Under the pieces are notes generated by a model. The model did no database searches and had not been told where the DNA came from. It worked only from the letters and a program-made list of their open reading frames with translations. Of a stretch of 7,394 nt of DNA, positions 1 to 4,766 are shown one piece after another. Both the position numbers and the translations under genes were made by a program. This DNA comes from PCRC01 sp040384665 (GTDB lineage Bacteria; Pseudomonadota; Gammaproteobacteria; Burkholderiales; Burkholderiaceae_C). Position 1 is the first letter of the stretch. Each line of letters opens with the position of its first letter. The DNA is taken from contig JAZKIY010000077.1 of NCBI GenBank assembly GCA_040384665.1, forward strand, positions 1-7,394, given 5' to 3'.

Positions 1-54
1 AACCTGCGACCCCTGCCGTGTGAAGGCAGTGCTCTACCGCTGAGCTAACCGCCC
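1..54 (-). tRNA. tRNA-Val(CAC), 3' end cut off by the window edge
   Basis: Read on the minus strand from position 54, the sequence folds as a tRNA. It has a 7-base acceptor 5' strand GGGCGGT, T8 and A9, a D arm GCTC/GAGC, an anticodon stem CTGCC/GGCAG with loop TTCACAC, variable bases GGGTC, and the 5' half of the T arm GCAGG-TT. The anticodon is CAC (bases 22 to 20), reading the valine codon GTG. The 3' half of the T arm, the acceptor 3' strand and CCA lie outside the window. It sits 41 bases downstream of the aceA stop codon on the same strand and has its own promoter-like sequence. Confidence 0.95.
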
Positions 55-62
55 GTAAAGTC

Positions 63-85
63 AGCCTGCGATTATGCCACAGGCT
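63..85 (-). other. Inverted repeat between aceA and tRNA-Val
   Basis: AGCCTG (63-68) and CAGGCT (80-85) form a perfect 6-bp stem with an 11-base loop that contains the tRNA -10 box. No run of T follows on the minus strand, so it is not a convincing intrinsic terminator. It could be a weak 3' stem for the aceA message or a processing signal between aceA and the tRNA. Confidence 0.3.
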
Positions 86-99
86 TGTACGGGTTTCAG
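71..99 (-). promoter_or_regulatory. Probable sigma-70 promoter of the tRNA-Val gene
   Basis: On the minus strand a -35 box CTGAAA (94-99) and a -10 box CATAAT (71-76) are separated by exactly 17 bases, and TGG directly before the -10 makes an extended -10. Each hexamer matches the consensus at four or five of six positions. Transcription would begin about 10 bases before the mature tRNA 5' end. The -35 box covers the aceA stop codon (96-98), so the promoter is embedded in the end of the coding sequence. Inferred from sequence only. Confidence 0.6.
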
Positions 100-1412
100 T
101 GGAATTGCTCTTCTTCGGTCGAACCGGTGAGCGCCTTGACGCTGGAGCTGCCGCCCTGGATCACGGTGGTCACGTCGTCGAAGTAGCCGGCGCCAACTTC
201 CTGCTGGTGCGACACGAAGGTGTAGCCCTTGTCGCGTGCAGCGAATTCGGCTTCCTGCACCTGGTTCACGTAGTGCTTCATGCCTTCGCCGCGGGCGTAA
301 GCGTGGGCAAACTGGAACGTGTTGTACCAGTTGATGTGGATACCGGCCAACGTGATGAACTGGTACTTGTAGCCCAGCGCCGACAGGTCTTCCTGGAAGG
401 AAGCGATCTGGCTGTCGTTGAGGTTCTTCTTCCAGTTGAACGACGGCGAGCAGTTGTACGACAGCAGCTTGCCGGGAACGGCAGCGTGCACGGCCTGGGC
501 GAATTCACGGGCGAAGCCAATGTCGGGCACGCCGGTTTCGCACCACACCAGATCGGCGTAGGGAGCGTAGGCAACACCACGGCTGATCGACTGCTCCAGA
601 CCGTTCTTGACGCGGTAGAAACCTTCTTGCGTGCGCTCGCCGGTCAGGAAAGGCTTGTCGTTGGCGTCGTGGTCAGAGGTGATCAGGTTGGCGGCTTCGG
701 CATCGGTGCGGGCCAGCACGATGGTGGAGACACCCATCACGTCGGCAGCGAAACGGGCCGAGATCAGCTTCTCGCAGGCTTCCTGCGTGGGCACCAGCAC
801 CTTGCCACCCATGTGGCCGCACTTCTTGACGGCGGCCAGCTGGTCTTCGAAGTGCACGCCGGCCGCGCCGGAAGCAATCATGTTCTTCATCAGTTCGAAG
901 GCGTTCAGCACGCCGCCAAAACCGGCTTCTGCGTCAGCGACGATCGGCAGGAAGTAGTCGATGAAGTCCTTGTCGCCGGGGCCAATGCCACGGCTCCACT
1001 GGATTTCGTCCGCACGCTTGAAGGTGTTGTTGATGCGGCGCACCATGGTGGGCACCGAGTCGTAGGCGTACAGCGACTGGTCGGGGTACATGGTCTCAGA
1101 GGTGTTGCCGTCGGCGGCGACTTGCCAGCCCGACAGGTACACGGCTTCCAGACCGGCCTTGGCCTGCTGCATGGCTTGACCGGCGGTGATGGCGCCGAAG
1201 GCATTGACGTAGCCCTTCTTGGCGCCGCCGTTGACCTTGTTCCACAGCGTCTCGGCGCCGCGCTTGGCCAGCGTGTACTCGGGCTGCAGGCTGCCGCGCA
1301 GGCGCACGACGTCAGCGGCGGAATAGCCGCGCTTGACGCCCTTCCAGCGGGGGTTGGTGGCCCAGTCTTTTTCCAGGGCGGCGATTTGCTGTTCGCGGGT
1401 TGGTGCAGTCAT
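96..1412 (-). CDS. aceA: Isocitrate lyase
   Basis: This 438-residue protein matches bacterial isocitrate lyase along its whole length (E. coli AceA is 434 residues). The enzyme cleaves isocitrate into glyoxylate and succinate, the first step of the cytosolic glyoxylate bypass used on acetate and fatty acids. Visible landmarks are VADAEAGFGG (158-167, with the Mg-binding Asp), the active-site signature KKCGHMGG (196-203, catalytic Cys198), ARTDAEAANLITS (234-246), CSPSFNWKKN (321-330) and a C-terminal end GSTEEEQFH of the E. coli type. All expected catalytic residues are present. The ATG at 1412 is supported by a GGAG Shine-Dalgarno sequence 6 bases upstream (minus strand). The gene appears monocistronic, with a long AT-rich upstream region carrying paired dyads, and no malate synthase gene is adjacent. 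No clear terminator follows; the tRNA-Val promoter begins in its stop codon. Confidence 0.97.
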   Translation of the reverse strand: MTAPTREQQIAALEKDWATNPRWKGVKRGYSAADVVRLRGSLQPEYTLAKRGAETLWNKVNGGAKKGYVNAFGAITAGQAMQQAKAGLEAVYLSGWQVAADGNTSETMYPDQSLYAYDSVPTMVRRINNTFKRADEIQWSRGIGPGDKDFIDYFLPIVADAEAGFGGVLNAFELMKNMIASGAAGVHFEDQLAAVKKCGHMGGKVLVPTQEACEKLISARFAADVMGVSTIVLARTDAEAANLITSDHDANDKPFLTGERTQEGFYRVKNGLEQSISRGVAYAPYADLVWCETGVPDIGFAREFAQAVHAAVPGKLLSYNCSPSFNWKKNLNDSQIASFQEDLSALGYKYQFITLAGIHINWYNTFQFAHAYARGEGMKHYVNQVQEAEFAARDKGYTFVSHQQEVGAGYFDDVTTVIQGGSSSVKALTGSTEEEQFH

Positions 1413-1452
1413 GTTTCACTCCGTGCGTTGTTGAAAATGGTTGACAGTGGAA

Positions 1453-1471
1453 GCGCCCGGAAAACCGGCGC
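1453..1471 (-). other. Possible hairpin in the aceA mRNA leader
   Basis: GCGCC (1453-1457) and GGCGC (1467-1471) pair, continued by GG/CC with one bulged base around a 4-base loop (UUUU in the aceA message). It lies about 40 bases upstream of the aceA start codon. Without a following T run it is not a terminator; it could affect message stability or be incidental. Confidence 0.3.
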
Positions 1472-1488
1472 CAGTGACGCTACTTTAA

Positions 1489-1502
1489 GTCTTGTATAAG
1501 AC
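1489..1502. promoter_or_regulatory. Candidate operator, proximal dyad upstream of aceA
   Basis: GTCTT (1489-1493) and AAGAC (1498-1502) form a perfect 5-bp inverted repeat with a 4-base spacer. The same half-sites and spacer recur in the stronger dyad at 1515-1536, centre to centre 30 bp (about three helical turns), so both would face the same side of the helix. It overlaps the best -10 candidate for aceA, a position suited to repression. Short dyads of this type are typical of GntR-family operators, but the cognate protein is not identifiable here. Confidence 0.55.
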
Positions 1503-1523
1503 CTTGTAAAGCTCTTATGTCTT
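1493..1523 (-). promoter_or_regulatory. Tentative aceA promoter
   Basis: On the minus strand AAGACA (1518-1523) could serve as -35 and TATACA (1493-1498) as -10, with a long 19-base spacer. This would give a leader of roughly 70 bases. Both boxes fall inside the two dyads, which fits repressor control. The long spacer and weak -35 make the call tentative; a weaker alternative pairs TTGATT just upstream with TCTATA inside the distal dyad. Confidence 0.3.
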
Positions 1524-1536
1524 ATAGAAGACATAA
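1515..1536. promoter_or_regulatory. Candidate operator, distal dyad upstream of aceA
   Basis: TTATGTCTT (1515-1523) and AAGACATAA (1528-1536) form a perfect 9-bp inverted repeat around the spacer ATAG. It shares the GTCTT-N4-AAGAC core with the dyad at 1489-1502. It is the strongest symmetric element in the intergenic region and overlaps the best -35 candidate. Its nature as a transcription-factor site is inferred from perfect symmetry, duplication and location. Confidence 0.65.
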
Positions 1537-1709
1537 AAATTTCCTCAATCAAAACAAGGGCTTACACCTATCATTCCACAAAGTGGGAAATGATTTCTCG
1601 TATTGAGAAAAACTGCTGCGATGCACCATCATCCATTTTTATCTGGTGAGATAGATTTTTTATATTGTGAAATCACACTGAGCCGCAGCAAATCAAGGAC
1701 ATCGGCTGT

Positions 1710-2105
1710 TCAGCGGCCGAGCACCCAATCCCCGGACGGGATCACAGGCGCACCGGTGGTGTACTTGGGGTTGATCTCGTAGACGATGCAGGGCCATGTG
1801 CCGGCCTGCTCGGTGGTGACGTTGATGTGGCGCTTCACGTACTCGTCGCTCTGCTGGGGATAAACAGCCTCCAGCGCGTCAAGCTGCGCCTCGAGCGATG
1901 CGCCAATGCGGTACACCTCGGCCACCACCTGCGCGCTGCCGCCCAACACCACGCCGGGGTAAGCACCCAGGTGGTACATCACACCCGCCAGACGCGCGGC
2001 ACCCACGAACGTGGGCGCAGGCCGCATGCGGGTGATGTCGTTGTCGTCCCCGCGCCGCAAGGTGCCATAGACGACCACGCAGCGGTCGTTGCCGGCGGGG
2101 TGCAC
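1710..2105 (-). CDS. Gamma-glutamylcyclotransferase-like (GGACT/YtfP-type) protein
   Basis: This 131-residue protein has the hallmarks of the AIG2/GGACT fold: the N-terminal glycine-rich motif VYGTLRRG (12-19), the central GVMYHLGAYPGVV (41-53), EVYRI (63-67) and LDALEAVYP (75-83), whose Glu79 aligns with the catalytic acid of the family. Such enzymes convert gamma-glutamyl amines or peptides to 5-oxoproline; for most bacterial members the substrate is unknown, so the function is family-level only. The start is GTG at 2105, one base after the TGA of the upstream rraA-like gene (TGA-C-GTG), which indicates translational coupling in a two-gene operon. The length is normal for a single-domain member. 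No transmembrane segment or signal peptide is seen. Confidence 0.82.
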   Translation of the reverse strand: MHPAGNDRCVVVYGTLRRGDDNDITRMRPAPTFVGAARLAGVMYHLGAYPGVVLGGSAQVVAEVYRIGASLEAQLDALEAVYPQQSDEYVKRHINVTTEQAGTWPCIVYEINPKYTTGAPVIPSGDWVLGR

Positions 2106-2106
2106 G

Positions 2107-2631
2107 TCAGGCCTCTGCCGGCCCGGGCATCACAACCATGCCATCGGCATCGGCGTAGAGCCAGTCCCCCGGTCGCACCCAGACGCCCTGCAGTTGAACA
2201 GGCACGCCGCGTTCGCCCTGCTGCCGTTTCTCGGTCGGCAGCGGCATGGCGGCCAAGGCGCGAATGCCCACTGGCTCCAGGGCCAGTTCGCCAACATCGC
2301 GCACGCAACCGTCAATCACCACGCCGGCCCAGCCATTTTTGGCCGCCGCCTTGCCCAGGTTGCCGCCGAGCAGGGCGCGGCGCAAAGAACCGCCACCGTC
2401 AACCACCAACACCTGTGCCACCGGGCCGGCAGGCGTGTCGACTGTGCCGGGCGAATCCACAGCGGCCTTCACCAGCGAGTTGTCTTCAAAGCACTTGAGC
2501 GTGACCACCGGGCCGCAAAACTTGCGCACGGCCCCGTAGTCGTGGAACACCGGGGGCAACACACGAAAAGCGCCGCTGCCGTCGTTTTTATGGACATCAC
2601 ACAGGTCGCAGGTGGCAAATACAGGGGTCAT
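2107..2631 (-). CDS. RraA-family protein (RNase E regulator / HMG aldolase-like)
   Basis: This 174-residue protein resembles E. coli RraA (161 residues), with TCDLCDVHKND (7-17), VTLKCFEDNSLV (43-54), VLVVDGGGSLRRALL (74-88), NGWAGVVIDGCVRDV (99-113) and GDWLYADADGMVV (155-167). The family includes the RNase E inhibitor RraA and 4-hydroxy-4-methyl-2-oxoglutarate aldolases/oxaloacetate decarboxylases. The Arg111-Asp112 pair of the aldolase motif D-x20-R-D is present, but the position 21 residues before Arg111 is Gly90, not Asp, so catalytic activity is uncertain. The frame is open up to a GTG at 2745, adding 38 residues unlike the family. I chose the ATG at 2631 because homology begins there, although no good Shine-Dalgarno sequence precedes it; ATG 2658 is an alternative. 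It is the first gene of a two-gene operon with the GGCT-like gene. Confidence 0.9.
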   Translation of the reverse strand: MTPVFATCDLCDVHKNDGSGAFRVLPPVFHDYGAVRKFCGPVVTLKCFEDNSLVKAAVDSPGTVDTPAGPVAQVLVVDGGGSLRRALLGGNLGKAAAKNGWAGVVIDGCVRDVGELALEPVGIRALAAMPLPTEKRQQGERGVPVQLQGVWVRPGDWLYADADGMVVMPGPAEA

Positions 2632-2760
2632 GGGCGAAGGCGCTGGCGCGCGTGTCATGGGAAAAAGAAGCAACAAGCTTACACCGACAAGCTTGCGAAA
2701 TGCGGGTGCACAGGTGGGTTTGAAAGGCTCATGCTGCACCTGCACAATTGGCTTGCGCCT

Positions 2761-2825
2761 CCTCTGAAAAGCGCTGTTTGGCGCTCCAAGGGGCTGGAAG
2801 GCCGTTTTTTGGGTGTTTTCAGAGG
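2761..2825. repeat. 10-bp perfect inverted repeat enclosing a hairpin
   Basis: CCTCTGAAAA (2761-2770) is the exact reverse complement of TTTTCAGAGG (2816-2825). Between them AGCGC (2770-2774) and GCGCT (2781-2785) can form an inner stem, and TCCA/TGGA another. The element could be a structured RNA, an attenuator-like leader or a pair of protein sites. It lies about 140 bases upstream of the SWIB start codon and about 130 upstream of the chosen rraA-like start. Confidence 0.5.
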
Positions 2826-2865
2826 CAAATCTGCAACGTCTCCCAATGAAAAAGCGTGTTCAGCC

Positions 2866-2894
2866 TTGGTGGCTGTGTGTTTCTCCAGTAGCAT
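2866..2894 (+). promoter_or_regulatory. Tentative promoter of the SWIB gene
   Basis: TTGGTG (2866-2871) and TAGCAT (2889-2894) are separated by 17 bases and weakly match sigma-70 boxes. The predicted leader would be about 60 bases. The match is poor and the call rests mainly on position. Confidence 0.25.
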
Positions 2895-2943
2895 CCGTTT
2901 TGCCAGTGAAGAAGGAGCAGTTTTTTGCTGGTGATTAACCAAC

Positions 2944-2955
2944 TTCCTTAAGGAA
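2944..2955. other. 12-bp palindrome over the SWIB ribosome-binding site
   Basis: TTCCTTAAGGAA is perfectly self-complementary. Its right half contains the AAGGAA Shine-Dalgarno sequence, 8 bases before the ATG at 2964. As RNA it is too tight to form a good hairpin on its own, so dimerisation, protein binding or chance are all possible. Confidence 0.4.
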
Positions 2956-2963
2956 ATTCAATC

Positions 2964-3377
2964 ATGGCAACTGCAAAAAAAGCTCCGGCTAAAAAAGCGC
3001 CTGCAAAAAAGGCCGCGCCGGCAAAGAAAGTCGCTGCAAAGAAAGCAGCTCCAGCGAAGAAGGTAGCGGCCAAGAAAGTCGCACCTGCCAAGAAGGCAGC
3101 ACCCGCTAAAAAAGTAGCGGCCAAGAAGCGCACGCCCAACGCGGCCTTCATGAAGGCGTTGACCCCCAGCGCGGCACTCGCAGCGGTGATTGGCGACAAA
3201 GCCATTCCACGCACCGAGATCGTCAGCAAGCTGTGGGTGTACATCAAGAAAAACAACCTGCAGGACAAGCTGAACAAGCGCATGGTCAATGCCGACGCCA
3301 AGCTCAAAGAAGTGTTCGGCAAAGCCCAGGTCTCGATGTTCGAACTGGCTGGCCTGATCGGCAAGCACGTCAAGTAA
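2964..3377 (+). CDS. SWIB/MDM2-domain protein with histone-H1-like tail
   Basis: This 137-residue, very basic protein has two parts. Residues 1-56 are a low-complexity Lys/Ala/Pro tail like eukaryotic H1 tails and bacterial H1-like proteins. It contains three exact copies of the 11-residue unit AAPAKKVAAKK (17-27, 28-38, 45-55) plus a partial one (39-44). Residues 60-137 form a SWIB domain: FMKALTPSAALAAVIGD, then IPRTEIVSKLWVYIKKNNLQD (81-101), and the end VFGKAQVSMFELAGLIGKHVK (117-137). SWIB domains occur in eukaryotic chromatin remodellers and in bacteria such as Chlamydia. The tail suggests nonspecific DNA binding in the nucleoid, but the biological role is unknown. The ATG is supported by AAGGAA 8 bases upstream. 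The gene is monocistronic, ending at a strong terminator. Confidence 0.92.
   Translation: MATAKKAPAKKAPAKKAAPAKKVAAKKAAPAKKVAAKKVAPAKKAAPAKKVAAKKRTPNAAFMKALTPSAALAAVIGDKAIPRTEIVSKLWVYIKKNNLQDKLNKRMVNADAKLKEVFGKAQVSMFELAGLIGKHVK
3012..3130 (+). repeat. Tandem repeats coding for the Lys/Ala/Pro tail
   Basis: The DNA for residues 17-55 consists of related 33-base units for AAPAKKVAAKK. One stretch, GTAGCGGCCAAGAA, is identical at 3063-3076 and 3114-3127, 51 bases apart. Other units encode the same residues with different codons. In-frame loss or gain of units by slippage or recombination would change tail length without breaking the protein. Confidence 0.7.
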
Positions 3378-3399
3378 ACATCCCCTGCGGCAACGCACC

Positions 3400-3429
3400 A
3401 TGGGCCGACACTGTCGGCCCATTTTTTTT
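3400..3429 (+). terminator. Intrinsic terminator of the SWIB gene
   Basis: ATGGGCCGACA (3400-3410) and TGTCGGCCCAT (3412-3422) make a perfect GC-rich stem (10 bp allowing a 3-base loop), immediately followed by eight T residues (3422-3429). It starts 23 bases after the SWIB stop. The convergent MFS gene ends at 3444; on that strand the stem has A's before it and no T tract after it, so it is mainly unidirectional. Confidence 0.93.
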
Positions 3430-3443
3430 GGCCCGCCCCGGGC

Positions 3444-4667
3444 TCAGCGTGGCACCGTGCCCCGCCCCACCGCCAGTGCGGCCAGCACGCTGAGCATCAA
3501 CACCCCGGCGGCGCCGATCAACGTGGCGTGGTACCAGCCACGGTCCATGAAGACGCCGAACACCACCGGGGAGACCGCGAAGCCGATGTCCAGCCCCGAA
3601 TACACCATGCCATAGACGCGGCCGGTGGCGCCCTTTGGCGTGGCCTTCTTGATCATCATGTCGCGCGAGGGGCCGCCAATGCCCACCGCGAAGCCGGTGG
3701 CGGCCAGCACGGCCATCGTCATGCCACTGCCAAACAGCGCGGTGCCACACAGCGCCAGCAACAGCGCACCGACCAGCATGCAACCGGCCACCACCTTGTC
3801 GCTGTGGGCGGTGCGCACGGCCACAAAGCCGCCCAGCAGCATGCCCAATGCGCCGGACAGCATGTAGGCGGTGAGGGTCAACGTGGCGGCCTCGAAGCTC
3901 ACGCCATGCAAGGCCTGCAGGATGGAGACCGAGAAGCTCTGCACCACCGCCAGCGTCATGGTGGACAACAGGAAGAAACCAAAACACCACCACACCACCG
4001 GCAGTTTCAGGAAGGCGAGGTCGCTGCCAGCGGGTGCGTTGCGTGGCCGCAGCGCGGTCTCGGTCACCAGCTTGTCGCGGTTCAGAAACAGCACCAGCGC
4101 GACGCCGGCGTACAGCACGGCGGCCAGCGCGTAGGCGGTGCGCCAGTGGTCCAGTGCGCTGACGGTGGCAAAAAACACCGGGGCCACGGCCCAGCCGAGG
4201 TTGCCGGTGAGGCCGTGGGCGCTGAAGGCGTAGCCCAGCCGCCCGGCCGACACGCGCTGGTTGAGGATGGTGAAGTCTGCCGGGTGCAGCGGTGAGTTGC
4301 CCAGCCCGGCCAACACCGCGACCAACACCAGCCCGGCGTAGCTGGTGGCCAGCGCACCGGCCACGCAGGCGGCCATGAACAGCCCCATGGCGGCAAACAG
4401 CACTGGCCGGGCGCCAAGGCGGTCCACCACAAAACCGGCCAGGGCCTGGCCGATGCCGGAAATCAGGAAGAACACCGTCATCAGCAGGCCGAGCTGCGAG
4501 AAGCTGAGGCCAAACTCTTTCATGAACACCGGGAACAGCAGCGGCAGCAACAGATGCGCAAAGTGGGAACTGCCATGGGCGAGGCCCACGAGACCAATGA
4601 CGCTGGCATCTTGCCGCAGCGGCACCGGGTTGGCAGACATGGGGTGGGTGAGCGTGGCGGTGGTCAT
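3444..4667 (-). CDS. Major facilitator superfamily transporter
   Basis: This 407-residue, strongly hydrophobic protein has about 12 predicted membrane helices. HGSSHFAHLLLPLLFPVF (31-48) starts the first helix, and GFVVDRLGARP (78-88) is the loop 2-3 motif A of MFS proteins. NSPLHPADFTILNQRV (124-139) and SAHGLTGNLGWAVAPV (149-164) recall the Fsr-like group, which includes the E. coli fosmidomycin exporter. The long loop around residues 196-220 separates the two six-helix halves; GGPSRDMMIKKATPKGATGRVYG (331-353) lies in the second half. It is an inner-membrane, proton-driven carrier; the substrate cannot be told from sequence. ATG 4667 is chosen, though Shine-Dalgarno support is weak there and at the alternative ATG 4640. 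The gene is divergent from an AraC-type regulator that probably controls it. Confidence 0.9.
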   Translation of the reverse strand: MTTATLTHPMSANPVPLRQDASVIGLVGLAHGSSHFAHLLLPLLFPVFMKEFGLSFSQLGLLMTVFFLISGIGQALAGFVVDRLGARPVLFAAMGLFMAACVAGALATSYAGLVLVAVLAGLGNSPLHPADFTILNQRVSAGRLGYAFSAHGLTGNLGWAVAPVFFATVSALDHWRTAYALAAVLYAGVALVLFLNRDKLVTETALRPRNAPAGSDLAFLKLPVVWWCFGFFLLSTMTLAVVQSFSVSILQALHGVSFEAATLTLTAYMLSGALGMLLGGFVAVRTAHSDKVVAGCMLVGALLLALCGTALFGSGMTMAVLAATGFAVGIGGPSRDMMIKKATPKGATGRVYGMVYSGLDIGFAVSPVVFGVFMDRGWYHATLIGAAGVLMLSVLAALAVGRGTVPR

Positions 4668-4710
4668 GGCGAAATCGTAGGTGCAAAGGCAGTTGCGTGA
4701 ATGCGATGGA

Positions 4711-4727
4711 TCGACAAAAATCGTCGA
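4711..4727. promoter_or_regulatory. Candidate operator between the MFS and AraC genes
   Basis: TCGAC (4711-4715) and GTCGA (4723-4727) form a perfect inverted repeat with a 7-base spacer between the divergent genes. It lies 43 bases upstream of the MFS start codon and 39 upstream of the preferred regulator start (4767). It is a plausible binding site for the adjacent regulator, although AraC-type proteins more often bind direct repeats. Confidence 0.4.
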
Positions 4728-4766
4728 ATTCCAGCCAAATCAACACACCCTCGCCCTGCCCCAGCC

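Larger units (their letters stand above)
1413..1709 (-). promoter_or_regulatory. AT-rich upstream regulatory region of aceA
   Basis: No gene is visible in these 297 bases. From about 1480 to 1680 the sequence is strikingly AT-rich compared with the flanking coding DNA. It holds the two GTCTT-N4-AAGAC dyads, a leader hairpin, and three more dyads: 1572-1592 (CCAC-AAA-GTGG with extended arms), 1594-1610 (TTTCTC/GAGAAA, 5-base loop) and 1666-1677 (TGTGA-AA-TCACA). A 7-bp inverted repeat TGCTGCG/CGCAGCA (1614-1620 and 1684-1690) brackets the distal part. This density of symmetry suggests control by several DNA-binding proteins. Confidence 0.7.
2632..2963. promoter_or_regulatory. Divergent intergenic region between the rraA-like and SWIB genes
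   Basis: No convincing gene lies in these 332 bases, although an open frame covers part of them on each strand. Visible structure: a repeated AAGCTT (inverted repeat CAAGCTT/AAGCTTG, 2674-2695), an imperfect inverted repeat GTGCA(CA)GGTG / CACCTGCAC (2706-2716 and 2737-2745), a perfect 10-bp inverted repeat at 2761-2825 enclosing a small hairpin, and a 12-bp palindrome at the SWIB ribosome-binding site. It must hold the start signals for both flanking genes. Confidence 0.6.

Noticed and set aside
99..1499. Long plus-strand open frame (466 codons) opposite aceA
   Set aside because: It is a product of GC-rich codon bias on the antisense strand. The translation is low in recognisable motifs, and aceA on the other strand is certain.
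1666..1677. TGTGA-AA-TCACA as a CRP site
   Set aside because: The half-sites match, but the spacer is 2 rather than 6 bases, so CRP could not bind it in the usual way.
1704..1718. Terminator after the GGCT-like gene (GGCTG-TT-CAGC stem)
   Set aside because: The stem is only 4-5 bp, overlaps the stop codon and has no T run on the minus strand.
2679..2942. 87-codon minus-strand frame upstream of the rraA-like gene
   Set aside because: No recognisable motif or good ribosome-binding site, and it overlaps the SWIB control region. Treated as non-coding.
3012..3130. CRISPR-like or minisatellite array
   Set aside because: The repeats are in-frame codons of the Lys/Ala/Pro tail with no unique spacers.
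3370..4746. 458-codon minus-strand frame overlapping the MFS gene
   Set aside because: Arg/Gly/Ala-rich out-of-frame shadow of the MFS gene, with no domain and no start signal.
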